Program-made: the position numbers and the translations under genes
Notes under the pieces: model-generated
The model's input: the letters and a program-made list of their open reading frames with translations, nothing else
Told to the model about the DNA's origin: nothing
Database searches by the model: none
Assembly (NCBI GenBank): GCA_036567785.1
Contig: DATCTV010000060.1
Coordinates: 1-64,000, forward strand
Reading direction: 5' to 3'
DNA length: 64,000 bases
Origin: Desulfomonilia bacterium
Lineage (GTDB): Bacteria; Desulfobacterota; Desulfomonilia; UBA1062
Shown: one piece after another, positions 17,071-28,400 of the stretch
Numbering within the stretch: the stretch's first letter is position 1
How the letters are laid out: every line of letters starts with the position of its first letter

Positions 17071-17832
17071 TCAATTCCCCGTTTTATCATTGATAAATTG
17101 AAGCAGGGTTTCTGCAATTGCAGAACCCTGCTTCTGAACATCCTTTTCAGTCGCACCCTTCGAAAGGACATATTGGGCCGCCATCGTATACGGGTTTTTT
17201 GTTATCAGCCCTCCGGGGATCTTTTTTGCACCGCTTTCAGAGCCGATATGAAGAAAAGGCCCGCCGGATTTTTCTGAAAGATCATAAACATCAACTTCAA
17301 TCTGGATGCTTTCGGCGCCCTTCCCGAAACCTACCGTAGAGCTGAGCGCCCTGTTACCTTCATCAACCTTTGAGAACCATCCCGCTACAAGCCAGCCATC
17401 GGAAGGCAGATTAAGGTCCTGAGGAACAAAATCCTTTCTGAGACCCGAAGAATTCGGACAATAATCCACATTCTGCCCTGCATCCTTCAAACCCTTGATT
17501 ATGGAACCCGACAGGGCTGCGATCAGTTTTGCAGCCTTCTGAGAAGGGTCATCATCCGGTTTGAGTGCATCAAGTCTCTTTTTCACAATACCATCCCTCT
17601 TGATTATCGATTCTTTCTGCAACTGGTCTGGATCAAGGTGGAAGTCCGTGACATATATGATGGAAGGCCTTGCAATTGCCTTTGTCTTATTATCCCCGTC
17701 CTGCATGAGGGCGGCATCATCCTTACATGTAGAACTCTGGGCAACAGCTGCTTCTGAGGCTGATGCCGGGGTTGTTGACGCCAGAACTCCGCAAATCAAA
17801 GCAAGCAGCACAGTTTTCAAGGTCTTAGACAT
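17071..17832 (-). CDS. DUF4410-type exported protein
   Basis: The 253-residue protein has a signal peptide (cleaved near ASA-SEAAV) and a domain that resembles DUF4410: an IIYVTDFHLDP strand early on, a hydrophilic LxDAGQNVDYCP-type middle, and VAGWFSKVDEGNRALSSTVGFGKGAESIQIEVDVYD split as the central sheet. Function unknown; such proteins are periplasmic or outer-membrane associated. There is no operon partner. Confidence 0.7.
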   Translation of the reverse strand: MSKTLKTVLLALICGVLASTTPASASEAAVAQSSTCKDDAALMQDGDNKTKAIARPSIIYVTDFHLDPDQLQKESIIKRDGIVKKRLDALKPDDDPSQKAAKLIAALSGSIIKGLKDAGQNVDYCPNSSGLRKDFVPQDLNLPSDGWLVAGWFSKVDEGNRALSSTVGFGKGAESIQIEVDVYDLSEKSGGPFLHIGSESGAKKIPGGLITKNPYTMAAQYVLSKGATEKDVQKQGSAIAETLLQFINDKTGN

Positions 17833-17925
17833 ATGAACACGGTCCTTTTTATTTAATTTGTTAGTCTATGCCCATTATCATTGTAACAAAAAACAAAAAA
17901 TAATTTTTATTTGCTCAATAAAAAA

Positions 17926-17953
17926 TTTAAGATTACCGTTTAGTCATTATAAT
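17926..17953 (+). promoter_or_regulatory. Putative promoter of the RND efflux operon
   Basis: A perfect TATAAT at 17948-17953 lies 29 bases before the adaptor ATG, with a poor TTTAAG -35 candidate at 17926-17931 in a very AT-rich stretch. Confidence 0.4.
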
Positions 17954-17981
17954 ATTGGGTGAACAATAATCAGGAGGGATT

Positions 17982-19217
17982 ATGAACCGAATGAAATCAT
18001 TTTTTTCATTAAAAGGGCTGAGACCGGAAACAATCATAAAGATCACTTCAGCGGCGCTTGTTCTGTCCTTATTCCTGGGCGCGGGATGCGAAAAAATTAA
18101 AATGATGAAAGTAAAGAAAATGCTGGGCAACCAGGAAACCGCAGTAAGCGTCATGACAGTCAAGCCGAAGGATACTCCTATTGTTTTCGAGTACATCGGA
18201 GAGACCGAAAGTTCCCATATGGTCGAGATCAGGGCAAGGGTCCAGGGGTTCCTCGATCAGCAGCTTTACGAAGAAGGGCGCATGGTAAAGGCAAACCAGC
18301 CCATGTTCATTATAGACCAGAAGCCTTTCAAGGCTAACCTGCAGGCGGCAAAAGGACAGCTTGCCCAGCAGGAGGCCAGGCATTCGACCGCACTTGCCAA
18401 CCTGAACAGGATAAGGCCTCTGGCTGCAAAGAATGCGGTCAGCCAGAAGGATCTTGATGATGCGGTCGGACAGGAGCAGGAAACAGCAGCCGCTGTCATC
18501 GCAGCAAAAGCCCAAGTGACAGAGGCTGAACTCAACCTGAGCTACACGGTAATAAGCTCACCGATTGACGGCCTGTCTTCAAACGCCAAGAAGCAGACCG
18601 GAAGCTACATATCCGCAGGGCCGGACAGCCTTCTTACATATGTCGCCCAGATTGATCCCATGTGGGTCAACTTCAGCATTTCCGAAAATGAATATCTGAG
18701 CCTTGTTAAGCAGACGCAGACAAAAGAAATGATAATACCGGAGTATGGAGACTTCGATGTCGAGATAGTCCTTGCCGATGGCTCCGTTTACCCCCAGAAA
18801 GGCAAGCTCATGTTCGCAGACCCGTCCTTCAGTCTTGAAACCGGCACATTCCTTGTAAGGGCTCAGGTCAACAATTCGAAAGGAATGCTGAAACCGGGGG
18901 AATTCGTAAGGGTCCGCATGAAGGGAGCAATCAGGCCTAATGCGATTACAGTTGCCAGGAGTTCGGTGCTTCAAGGCGCAAAAGGCAATTTCGTATGGAT
19001 AATCAAAAACGACGGCAAGGCATCGGTCAGACAGATAGTTCTGGGACAATGGGTCGGCAACGATGTCATAGTCAACAGCGGCCTGTTCGCCGGTGACAAG
19101 GTCGTTGTCGACGGTTTCCAGAAGCTTTCGGAAGGCCAGAAAGTCGATAAGATTACCGAGGTCGCCGCTTCCACCGACAACAAACCTCAAAGTGTGTCTG
19201 TGGCAAAAACCAAGTAG
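17982..19217 (+). CDS. RND efflux periplasmic adaptor (MexA/AcrA type)
   Basis: The 411-residue membrane fusion protein has a lipobox (LFLGAGC, Cys36). It then has the first half of a lipoyl-like domain (IGETESSHMVEIRARVQGF), a coiled-coil hairpin at about 105-165 (QAAKGQLAQQEARHSTALANLN split), the second lipoyl half (SSPIDGLSSNAKKQTGSYI), a beta-barrel and a membrane-proximal domain. It bridges the RND pump and the TolC-type channel encoded next. AGGAGGG precedes the ATG. Substrates cannot be read from the sequence. Confidence 0.95.
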   Translation: MNRMKSFFSLKGLRPETIIKITSAALVLSLFLGAGCEKIKMMKVKKMLGNQETAVSVMTVKPKDTPIVFEYIGETESSHMVEIRARVQGFLDQQLYEEGRMVKANQPMFIIDQKPFKANLQAAKGQLAQQEARHSTALANLNRIRPLAAKNAVSQKDLDDAVGQEQETAAAVIAAKAQVTEAELNLSYTVISSPIDGLSSNAKKQTGSYISAGPDSLLTYVAQIDPMWVNFSISENEYLSLVKQTQTKEMIIPEYGDFDVEIVLADGSVYPQKGKLMFADPSFSLETGTFLVRAQVNNSKGMLKPGEFVRVRMKGAIRPNAITVARSSVLQGAKGNFVWIIKNDGKASVRQIVLGQWVGNDVIVNSGLFAGDKVVVDGFQKLSEGQKVDKITEVAASTDNKPQSVSVAKTK

Positions 19218-19232
19218 AAGGGGAGAATAGAC

Positions 19233-22200
19233 ATGTTCTCCAAATTCTTTATCGAAAGACCCATATTCGCATCTGTCATATCCCTGATAATAGTTATCGG
19301 AGGAGGGGTCGCCCTTTTTAACCTTCCCATCGCTCAGTACCCTGATATCACCCCTCCCTGCATAACCGTCTCGACCGTATATCCCGGCGCAAGCGCGGAA
19401 GTCGTATCCGACAATGTCGCAGCCCCGATAGAGCTTCAGGTGAACGGCGCTGACAACATGATCTACATGCAGTCCGCCTCTTCCAGCACGGGCAATATGA
19501 CGCTGAGCGTATATTTTGATATAGGCACCGATCCGGACATGGCGCAGGTCGATGTTCAGAACAGGGTTCAGACCGCCATGCCGCAGCTGCCTGATTCGGT
19601 CCAGCAGCAGGGCGTTCAGGTGCAGAAAAAATCAAGCGCCTTCATGATGATAATCGCGGTATATTCGCCGGGTGGAAGGTATGACCAGAACTATGTCGCC
19701 AATTACGCTAACCTTTACGTGCTCGATGCGATAAAGAGGATCGAAGGCGCAAATCAGAGCGCCATTCTGGGCATGCCGGACTATGCGATGAGGATATGGC
19801 TAAAACCCGATAGGCTGGTGCAGCTCGGCCTTACCGCAACCGACGTGGCAAACGCCATTAAAAACCAGAACCAGCAATTCGCGGTAGGAAAGATAGGACA
19901 GTCTCCGACAAACGGCAGGGTGGAGCAGACTTTCTCCGTGGCGACAAAAGGCAGGCTTACCGAACCCGGCGAGTTTGAAAACATTATTCTGAAGACGCAG
20001 CAGAACGGCGCCATAGTACGGCTGAAGGACGTAGGCAGGGCCGAACTCGGTGCAAAGGACTACTCGGTCAGATGCAGGTACAACCGCCAGACCGCCACCC
20101 TGATCGCCGTATATCAACAGCCGGGCGCAAATGCAATTGAGGTCTCAAAGAAGGTCAAGGCCACCATCGCCGACCTGTCAAAATCATTCCCCGACGGAAT
20201 CGCATGCAAGGTATCGCTGGATACGACATCGTTCATCAATGCATCGATCAAAGAAGTCGAGATAACTTTCCTGATCGCCGTTATACTGGTAATCCTGGTC
20301 GTATTCCTGTTCCTGCAGAGCTTCAGGGCAACGCTCATCCCGATACTGGCGGTTCCCATATCGATCATAGGCACCGCGGCAGGCATGCTGCTCTTTGACT
20401 TTTCAATCAACATGCTGACGCTGTTCGGTATGGTGCTCGCAATCGGTATCGTCGTTGACGACGCCATAGTCGTCGTCGAGAATGTCGAAAGGAACATGAC
20501 GCAGCACAAGCTGCCTCCCAAGGAGGCGGCGATAAGGGCCATGGAGGAGGTGTCCGGTCCTGTCGTGGCGATCGTGCTCGTGCTGTGCGCCGTCTTTGTC
20601 CCGGTCGCCTTTCTTTCGGGAATGACAGGACAGCTCTATAAGCAGTTCGCCATAACCATCGCAATATCCGTCGTGCTGTCCGGGCTCATGGCCTTGACAC
20701 TGTCTCCTGCAATGGCTGCACTCATACTAAAGGAAAGGGGAGAGTCCAAATTCTTTTTCTTCAAATGGTTCAACAACGCATTCGGAAAATTCACAAACAA
20801 ATATGTCAGCGGCGTTAGCAAGATCATAGGAAAAAGAAAGGTTAGCCTGATAGTCTTCGCGGTCATGATCATAATTACTGCAATCATGTTTAAAGAGGTC
20901 CCGACCTCGTTCGTCCCGACCGAGGATCAGGGCTACCTCTTCGGAATCTCTCTGCTGCCCGATGCTGCAAGCCTAGACAGGACGCAGGACGTGGACAGCA
21001 AGGCTGCCGACTTCTTCCTGAAACAACCGGCGGTACAGGATGTAAGCGAATTCGACGGATACTCGCTGATCGACTCCCAGATAAAAACAAATGCCGGTGT
21101 CCTTTTCGTATCGCTCAAGGATTTCGAGGAGAGAAAGGGTATGAAACTTTCCGCCCCCATGCTTCAGCTGGCGGCAATGCTTGAGTTCAGGAAATACAAG
21201 GAAGCCCAGGTGTTTCCCGTCAATCCCCCGTCCATACCGGGGCTTGGAAACATGGGAGGGTTCCAGTTCTGGATACTGAACAAGGGCGAAGGAGACATTA
21301 CAAAACTCCAGGAGGTCACTGACAAATTCGTCGAAGAGGCACAGAAAAGGCCCGAGCTTGCCAGCATATCCTCGACACTGGAAGCCTATTCACAGCAGAT
21401 GTGGGTCGATGTGGACAGGGAAAAAGCGGAGGCCCTGAAGGTCCCTGTTCAGGATGTCTACCAGACGATGCAGATACTCTTCGGCTCCGCATATGTAAGT
21501 CAGTTCACAAAGTTCAGCAGGCTCTGGCAGGTCATCGTGCAGGCCGAATCCCAGTACAGGATTACGCCCGAGTCGCTGGGTATGGCCTATGTCCGGTCCA
21601 ATGACGGTAACATGATACCCCTGAAAGCAGTCATGACTTACAAGTATTCATCCGGCCCCGACATCGTTTCGAGGTTCAACAATTTCCCGGCATCGAGCGT
21701 AACCGGAAACGCCGCATCGGGATACAGCTCGGGCCAGGCGATCGATGCGATGGAAGACGTTGCGGCGAAAGTGCTGCCGCAGGACTTCAGTTTCTCATGG
21801 ATGGGAGAGGCTTTTGAGGAAAAGAAATCGGGTTCCGCCTCTTCAATGGTTTTTGCATTCGGTCTGGTAATGGTATTCCTTATCCTGGCGGCGCAGTATG
21901 AGAAGTGGTCGCTTCCTCTGGGAGTCCTCATGGCCGTGCCGTTCGCTCTGTTCGGCGCCATGCTGGCCATAGTCCTGAGGGGTATCGAGAACGATATCTA
22001 TTTCCAGATCGGACTTCTTACACTGATTGCACTCGCAGCTAAAAATGCCATTCTGATATTCGAGTTTGCAGTCGACATCAAAAAGGAGGGAAAGAGCGCC
22101 GTCGAGGCAGCCGTCGAGGCAGCAAGGCTGAGAATAAGGCCGATCATCATGACATCACTGGCCTTCATACTGGGATGCGTACCTCTCGCGATAGCCACAG

Positions 22201-22379
22201 GCGCATCAGCCAACAGTAGACATTCCATCGGTACAGGAGTTATAGGAGGCATGCTGATGGCATCGCTTGTTGCGATATTCTTTATTCCCATGTTCTTCGT
22301 GCTCCTCTCAAAAGACAAAAAGATGGATAAGCCAAATGCCGAAAATGAAATACAAAAATCATCCGGGGAGGCGGTTTAA
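19233..22379 (+). CDS. RND multidrug efflux permease (HAE1 family)
   Basis: The 1048-residue inner-membrane pump starts with FFIERPIFASVISLIIVIGG, the typical AcrB/MexB N terminus. It has 12 membrane segments, the paired Asp proton-relay motif in TM4 (GIVVDDAIVVVENVER), two large periplasmic loops, and the late GLLTLIALAAKNAILIFEFA motif. It is 15 bases downstream of the adaptor gene and one base upstream of the channel gene. Length equals that of typical HAE1 pumps. Confidence 0.97.
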   Translation: MFSKFFIERPIFASVISLIIVIGGGVALFNLPIAQYPDITPPCITVSTVYPGASAEVVSDNVAAPIELQVNGADNMIYMQSASSSTGNMTLSVYFDIGTDPDMAQVDVQNRVQTAMPQLPDSVQQQGVQVQKKSSAFMMIIAVYSPGGRYDQNYVANYANLYVLDAIKRIEGANQSAILGMPDYAMRIWLKPDRLVQLGLTATDVANAIKNQNQQFAVGKIGQSPTNGRVEQTFSVATKGRLTEPGEFENIILKTQQNGAIVRLKDVGRAELGAKDYSVRCRYNRQTATLIAVYQQPGANAIEVSKKVKATIADLSKSFPDGIACKVSLDTTSFINASIKEVEITFLIAVILVILVVFLFLQSFRATLIPILAVPISIIGTAAGMLLFDFSINMLTLFGMVLAIGIVVDDAIVVVENVERNMTQHKLPPKEAAIRAMEEVSGPVVAIVLVLCAVFVPVAFLSGMTGQLYKQFAITIAISVVLSGLMALTLSPAMAALILKERGESKFFFFKWFNNAFGKFTNKYVSGVSKIIGKRKVSLIVFAVMIIITAIMFKEVPTSFVPTEDQGYLFGISLLPDAASLDRTQDVDSKAADFFLKQPAVQDVSEFDGYSLIDSQIKTNAGVLFVSLKDFEERKGMKLSAPMLQLAAMLEFRKYKEAQVFPVNPPSIPGLGNMGGFQFWILNKGEGDITKLQEVTDKFVEEAQKRPELASISSTLEAYSQQMWVDVDREKAEALKVPVQDVYQTMQILFGSAYVSQFTKFSRLWQVIVQAESQYRITPESLGMAYVRSNDGNMIPLKAVMTYKYSSGPDIVSRFNNFPASSVTGNAASGYSSGQAIDAMEDVAAKVLPQDFSFSWMGEAFEEKKSGSASSMVFAFGLVMVFLILAAQYEKWSLPLGVLMAVPFALFGAMLAIVLRGIENDIYFQIGLLTLIALAAKNAILIFEFAVDIKKEGKSAVEAAVEAARLRIRPIIMTSLAFILGCVPLAIATGASANSRHSIGTGVIGGMLMASLVAIFFIPMFFVLLSKDKKMDKPNAENEIQKSSGEAV

Positions 22380-22380
22380 T

Positions 22381-23820
22381 ATGAAAAGGCTCTCTCTGTA
22401 TCTTTTATCAGCGTTAATTATTTCAGGGTGTGCCATAGGCAAAGACTACAAAAGGCCTGAAATTGACATACCTGAAAAGTTCAGCATCCCGGAAAAGGCC
22501 GCAGAGGAACAGATCGATTCTGCATGGTGGGAAGGCTTCAATGACCCCAAGCTGAATGTTCTGATTGTCGAGTCGATAAAACAGAATCAGGATGTCAGGA
22601 TAGCCGTTGCGCGCATAAACGAATACGCCGGACGCTATCAGGCCACCAGGTCTGAAATGTTCCCTCAGGTCGGCGCGGGCGCACAGGGCGGACGGCAGAA
22701 GATACCGGACTATGACATCCTGTCGCAGATGGGAATGAATCCGACCTACAACACATGGACTGTGAGCGCCAATGCAAACTGGGAGCTTGACATATGGGGA
22801 AAGTTGAGAAGGGCCAACGAGGCGGCCAGGGCTGACCTGCTGTCTCAGGAATACGCAAAAAGGGCCGTACTGTTGAGCCTTGTCACATCGGTGGCGCAGG
22901 GATATCTGAATCTTATAAATCTCGACCTGCAGCTCGTCATCTCTAAGCAGACTGCCGACAGCCGAAAGGGGACACTCAAGATCTTCCAGGACAGGTATGC
23001 GGGAGGTGTCGTATCAGAGGTTGAGCTGAACCAGGTCATTTCAGAATACCAGCTTGCCCTTGCCAAGATACCCCAGATAGAAAAAGCCATATCACAGCAG
23101 GAAAATGCCCTGTGCGTATTGCTCGGCAGGAACCCCGGACACATCGACAGAAATATGGATTTAAACAATCAGAAGATGCCGCCCATACCTTCAGGGCTTC
23201 CATCCGACCTCCTGGAGAGGCGGCCGGATATAATGCAGGCGGAGCAGGCCCTGATCGCGGCCAACGCCAAGATCGGCGTTGCGAAGGCGCAATATTTCCC
23301 GAGCATATCCCTTACAGGCGCATTGGGAACAACCAGCGCGGAGCTGTCGGACCTGTTCACCGGACCCGCACAGGTATGGAATTTTTCAGTCCCGATCACC
23401 ATGCCAATATTTACGGCAGGCGCCATAAGAGGACAAGTAAAGGCCGCCGAAGCGGTCAGGGAGGAAACTCTGGCCAATTACAAAAAGACAATTCAGGCTG
23501 CTTTTGCTGATGTTGATGATTCACTTACGGGCTACCAGAAGATAACCGAACAGGGCGCTGCACAGGAAAAGCAGGTTCAGGCGCTAAGGAACTACCGTGA
23601 CCTTTCATATCTCAGATATGAAAACGGATATACCGATTATCTGGAGGTTCTGGATGCGGACAGCAGGCTTTTCGATACAGAACTTTCCTATGTGCAGACA
23701 AAGAGCAATCAGGCATTTGCTGTTGTAAGCATATACAAAGCAATGGGTGGAGGCTGGAAAACAGCCGAGACCATACTTGATCCGCCAAAGCCGGACGTCA
23801 AGAAAGCGGACAAGAAATAG
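22381..23820 (+). CDS. Outer-membrane efflux channel, NodT/OprM family lipoprotein
   Basis: The start at 22381 is chosen because the protein then begins with a lipoprotein signal (LLSALIISGC, Cys17) and GGGGAGG lies upstream; the frame is open earlier but inside the pump gene. The 479-residue protein shows the NodT pattern: CAIGKDYKRPEIDIP, SAWWEGFNDPKLNVL and the helical repeats with LLERRPDIMQAEQAL. It forms the trimeric exit duct of the pump. Confidence 0.95.
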   Translation: MKRLSLYLLSALIISGCAIGKDYKRPEIDIPEKFSIPEKAAEEQIDSAWWEGFNDPKLNVLIVESIKQNQDVRIAVARINEYAGRYQATRSEMFPQVGAGAQGGRQKIPDYDILSQMGMNPTYNTWTVSANANWELDIWGKLRRANEAARADLLSQEYAKRAVLLSLVTSVAQGYLNLINLDLQLVISKQTADSRKGTLKIFQDRYAGGVVSEVELNQVISEYQLALAKIPQIEKAISQQENALCVLLGRNPGHIDRNMDLNNQKMPPIPSGLPSDLLERRPDIMQAEQALIAANAKIGVAKAQYFPSISLTGALGTTSAELSDLFTGPAQVWNFSVPITMPIFTAGAIRGQVKAAEAVREETLANYKKTIQAAFADVDDSLTGYQKITEQGAAQEKQVQALRNYRDLSYLRYENGYTDYLEVLDADSRLFDTELSYVQTKSNQAFAVVSIYKAMGGGWKTAETILDPPKPDVKKADKK

Positions 23821-23943
23821 CAGCCGTTTATGGATAAGAATGGATAATCTTCAGGAAAGCATCCTTTGTCATCCTGAAAGAGGAGTTTTATGTAAAGAAC
23901 CGGTCTATGAAAAGACCATTTTATATGTCAGGTAGGAGGTAAC

Positions 23944-25281
23944 ATGGCCAGATCGAAAATGCCGGCAAGGGATGTGATAACGCTTGCGCTGATGGTGCTC
24001 ATGTTTGTATTTCTGCAGGCGGATACCAACGTTATGACCGCGATACTCACCGACCTGAAGGCCGAGTACGGGGTAAGCGAAGTGACGCTGGGATTCATCG
24101 GATCTCTCTTCACAATACTGGGCGCTATCGTAAGCATATTCTTCGGGTACTTTTCCGACAAGGGATCCAGAAAATGGCTGCTCGTGCTCATAGTCCTCAT
24201 AGGCGAAATCCCGTGCATATTGACAGGCATACCCGCACTTACGAAAAGTATAGAGATGTTCGCTCTATGGCGCATACTCTCGGGCATTGGACTGGGCGGC
24301 ATATTCCCTCTCACCTTCTCTCTTCTGTCCGACTACTTCCGCGAGGAAGACCGGGCCGTCGCCTCTGCATGGCTTGGTGTGGCATGGGCCATAGGCATTC
24401 TCTTCGGCATGATGGCGGCCGGTTTCCTGACGCCGATGAACCTGTTCGGCCTTGGATGGAGGCTGCCCTTCATAGTGGTCGCAGCACCCAACATACCGAT
24501 AGCGATAATATTCGCTCTTTATGCAAAGGACCCGGAAAGGGGCCGCAGGGAAGCAGCTCTCGAGGAACTCATCGACGCAGGCGCCGAATACAAGCAGAAG
24601 ATCCGCCTGAGCGACTTCAAGTACGTCTTCTCTAACAGGACGAACATCTGGTCTTTCCTCCAGGGGCTTCCCGGCACCGTGCCCTGGGGCATTCTCAGCT
24701 TCTGGATAATATACTTCTTCGAGCAGGTCAGACACATCAGCAAGGAAAAGGCGACATTCGTAATCACAATGCTCGGAGTCGGAGCAACCATAGGCGGCCT
24801 GCTGGCAGGATATATCGGCGAATGGCTCTACAAAAAAGACCCGAGGTTCATGCCCGCCTTCTGCGGCGTTTGCGTCCTTTTGGGGGTGATTCCTGCATTC
24901 ATGCTTGTCAATATTCCGATTGACCCGTCAGGATCCGGCTATCAGGTTTATATAATACTTGCGATAGTGACAGGGTTCTTCGTATCCGCTGCGGGTCCGA
25001 ATGTAAGGGCCATACTCATGAACGTCAACCGCCCTGAGAACAGGGGAACCGTGTTTGCCTGCTTTAATATTACCGACAACATAGGCAAAGGCTTTGGACC
25101 GGCAATCGGCGGGCTTGTGCTACCGCTGCTAGGCTATATCGGCATGATGAACTTCGCCGTTTTCTGGTGGATTCCCTGTGGGCTGATATTCTTCATGATA
25201 ATGCTCTATATAAGAAAGGATCGCGACGCACTCTTAAAGCTTATGGCCGAGCGCGCCGAGGAAATGAAAAAAAGCTCTTAG
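23944..25281 (+). CDS. MFS transporter, unassigned substrate
   Basis: The 445-residue protein has 12 membrane segments and an MFS motif-A-like loop (GYFSDKGSRKW). The beginning (LMVLMFVFLQADTNVMTAI) lacks the residues that would mark a known subfamily; it is closest to the spinster-like or sugar-phosphate-like MFS groups. AGGAGG precedes the ATG. The gene is 123 bases after the efflux operon. A 7-bp stem (TTCAGGA/TCCTGAA) lies in the gap. Confidence 0.8.
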   Translation: MARSKMPARDVITLALMVLMFVFLQADTNVMTAILTDLKAEYGVSEVTLGFIGSLFTILGAIVSIFFGYFSDKGSRKWLLVLIVLIGEIPCILTGIPALTKSIEMFALWRILSGIGLGGIFPLTFSLLSDYFREEDRAVASAWLGVAWAIGILFGMMAAGFLTPMNLFGLGWRLPFIVVAAPNIPIAIIFALYAKDPERGRREAALEELIDAGAEYKQKIRLSDFKYVFSNRTNIWSFLQGLPGTVPWGILSFWIIYFFEQVRHISKEKATFVITMLGVGATIGGLLAGYIGEWLYKKDPRFMPAFCGVCVLLGVIPAFMLVNIPIDPSGSGYQVYIILAIVTGFFVSAAGPNVRAILMNVNRPENRGTVFACFNITDNIGKGFGPAIGGLVLPLLGYIGMMNFAVFWWIPCGLIFFMIMLYIRKDRDALLKLMAERAEEMKKSS

Positions 25282-25283
25282 AT

Positions 25284-25323
25284 AATCAACCTGCCTTGGA
25301 ACGGTTCCCGGGACAGGCTGATT
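25284..25323. other. Hairpin after the MFS gene
   Basis: AATCAACCTGCC (25284-25295) can pair with GACAGGCTGATT (25312-25323) over 12 bp, two of them G-U. There is no U-tract, so it is not a standard terminator; an mRNA 3' stabiliser is possible. Confidence 0.25.
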
Positions 25324-25489
25324 CTAGAAAACAGGGGCGGAATATTTTAATCAGCATACATTTTCTCTTCCTTCCTGTATCGCTTAATGACGGAAATGAC
25401 GCTTCTCCTGCTCAAGAGGGAAACACAATCCTTATAAACAATCATTTCCTGTAAGTTTCTCGAAAATTCTGCCGATAGGTAAAATATGG

Positions 25490-28400
25490 TTGGTCTATCT
25501 GTTCAAAAGGATGAATGAAATTATGCACAGATTGTTTTCCGGACTGCGTTTTCAGCTGGTCCTTCTGATATTGATAATAGTCCTGCCCCTGTCGGGACTT
25601 TTTATATATTCAGCCTTTGAACAACGCCGCATCGATATGGGTCAGATAAACACAGATGTAATTAAATTGACAAAGGTCTCGGCAAACCAGCAGCAGAGAT
25701 TTTTTGAAAACTCGAGGGAGATACTTCTGTTGCTTTCCCTTCTGCCTGCAATCAGGGACAACAACCCGTCAAAATGCAATGAAACATTTTCAAGATTATT
25801 AAGTCTCTATCCTTTCTACTCTAACATAGCCGCCTACAGCCCTTCGGGAGACTGCTTCTCCAGCGCCATACCTCTCAATAAAGCCATCAATTCCTCAGGT
25901 GAGGCATGGTTCAAGCGAGCAGTACTGAGCAGGAACTTCTCGATCGGGAATTATCATACGAAAGGTTCCATTACGGGCAGGAAAGGAATCAGTGCCGCTC
26001 TCCCTGTATATGACGAGGCGGGCGCCTTGAAAGCCGTATTAAGGGTTTCCATCGACCTTTCGATGCTGGGCAATTTGATAACGGAGAACCTTCTTCCTGA
26101 TGGAGCGGTAATCATTGTATCCGACCGCAACGGCACCATACTTGCCCGTAACCCTGATCATGAAAAATATGTGGGGAAGACCTTCAACAACATTCCCATG
26201 ATACGGGGGATGCTGAAAAACGACAGTAATGACCTGATACCAGTCAAGGGTATGGACGGCGTAGAAAGGCTCTGTTCATTTGCCGAGGTCAGGATAGCAC
26301 CTGAGGCGGTTCTTTTTCTGGTCACGGGCATATCCAAATCTGTTGCTGTATCCAGGATAAACAGATCGCTAGCATATAATCTTACAGGGCTGTTACTCTT
26401 TACACTGCTTGCCATAAGCCTCGCCTGGTACGGCGCAGACAAGCTTCTGATAAGCAAGATAAACAATCTGCAAAGGGCAACCGAAAGATTGAGTACGGGC
26501 AGCCTCGAGGAGCGCTCCGGGTTCAGGGACTACAACGGCGAGATAGGCTCTCTTGCGTACTCTTTCGACAACATGGCCGATTCTCTCGAACAGCGCCAGA
26601 AGGAAATAGATGATGCGCATGAGTCCATGATGGTCCTCAATGAAAGGCTTATAGCAACACTTGATGCCATTCCCGATTACCTGTTCGAGGTGGATGAATT
26701 TGGCATTATCTATGACTTCAGGGCGCCTCAGCCGGAGAAAATGCAAGTGATGCCTGAACTTTTTGTAGGCAGGAATGTCCGGGACATACTCAGTGAAACC
26801 TCCACCGCCATAGTCGAAAAAGCGATCAGTGAGGCAAGAGAAACCGGCGTACATTACGGTTCGTCATACTCCTTTGAGACATCGTCCGGCACACGCTGGT
26901 TCGAACTCTCGATCGCTTCCAAGGGCGATACGGCCTCATCCGAACGCAGGTTCATCGCCATAGCCCATGACATAACCACTCAGAAACGCATGGAAGAGGA
27001 ACTCCGCCGGAACGAAACGAAATACCGTGAAATCTTCAACAATGCCTTTTACGGGATATTCCGTTCGTCATTCGGAAAGAAATTCGTCGATATGAACAAG
27101 GCCCTCTCGGACATGTTCGGCTATGACTCTCCAAAGGAGATGATTGACAGTGTATCGGACATAGAGGAGCTTTACGTAAATCCCGTCGAACGGGAGAAAA
27201 TGAAAGCAGAACTCATAAAAAGCGGCTTCGTAAAAAACCTTGTAATTGAATTAAAGCATCGAGACGGTCACCATATCTGGGGAAGGTTCAATGTGCAGGC
27301 CATTCTGGATGAAAACAGAAATGTTATCCTATACGAAGGTTCGGTTGAAGACATAACAAAGATGAAACAGGCCGAGGATGCCCTCAAGCAGAGTGAAGAG
27401 AGATACAGGATGATCATTGAGAACAGCTATGACATAATCTTCAATCTGAACGACAGAGGCGATTTTACTTACCTCTCGCCTTCATTCGAAAAAAATACAG
27501 GATATAAAATATCGGAAACGCTGGGAACCCAATTCTTAGATATACTGCATCCCGACGATATTCAGAAATGCATGGAGGCATTTACCGAAACATGCTCCGG
27601 AAAGCTGGTATCAGGGACCGAATACCGTTTCAGACACAGTGACGGCAGCTGGCACTGGTACAACATAAACGGCTCCATATACCATGACTCCAAAGGCTCT
27701 TTCGTAAGCCTCACCGGAATCGCATGGGATGTCACCAAGCGCAAGCTGGCCGAGGAGGAGCTTCATAAGAAATCCGCTGAGCTGCAGCTTATATTCAATA
27801 ATATGATCAATGCATTCGTCGTCTGGGAGTCTTCGTTCGACCAGGACGGCAATTATGTAAGCTTCCGCTTCGGACAGTTCAACGATGCCTTCACAAAGAT
27901 TACCGGACTCAAGAACGAAAACATCCGGGGAAAGGATGTTTTCGACGTCTGGCCGGAAACCGAACAGAGCTGGGTGGATGCATACGGCAGCGTTGCCCTG
28001 ACAGGCGTCCCCCGAATATTCGACATGTATCACGGACCTACAAAAAAATGGTATCACTGCAATGCCTACCGTCCTTCTGATTCGCAAAACCATATATGCG
28101 TAATATTCGAGGATATTACTGAACTCAAGGAGGTTGAGGAACAGCGCATCAACCTCGAGAGGCAGCTCCAGCAGACGCAGAAGCTTGAAGGTCTGGGCGT
28201 GCTTGCAGGAGGAATAGCCCACGACTTCAACAACATATTGATGGTCATAACCGGCAATGCGGATCTTGCTTTGATGGATATCCCCGAGCAGTCTCCGGCC
28301 GCATCCAAGATCGAGAACATCAAAAAGGCTTCCTTCCGTGCAGCGGACCTGTGCAAGCAGATGCTGGCCTACTCGGGAAAAGGGCGTTTCATGGTCGTTC

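Noticed and set aside
24174-24735. Long overlapping frames inside the MFS gene
   Set aside because: These are frame shadows rich in Arg/His; the MFS frame has 12 membrane segments and a ribosome-binding site.
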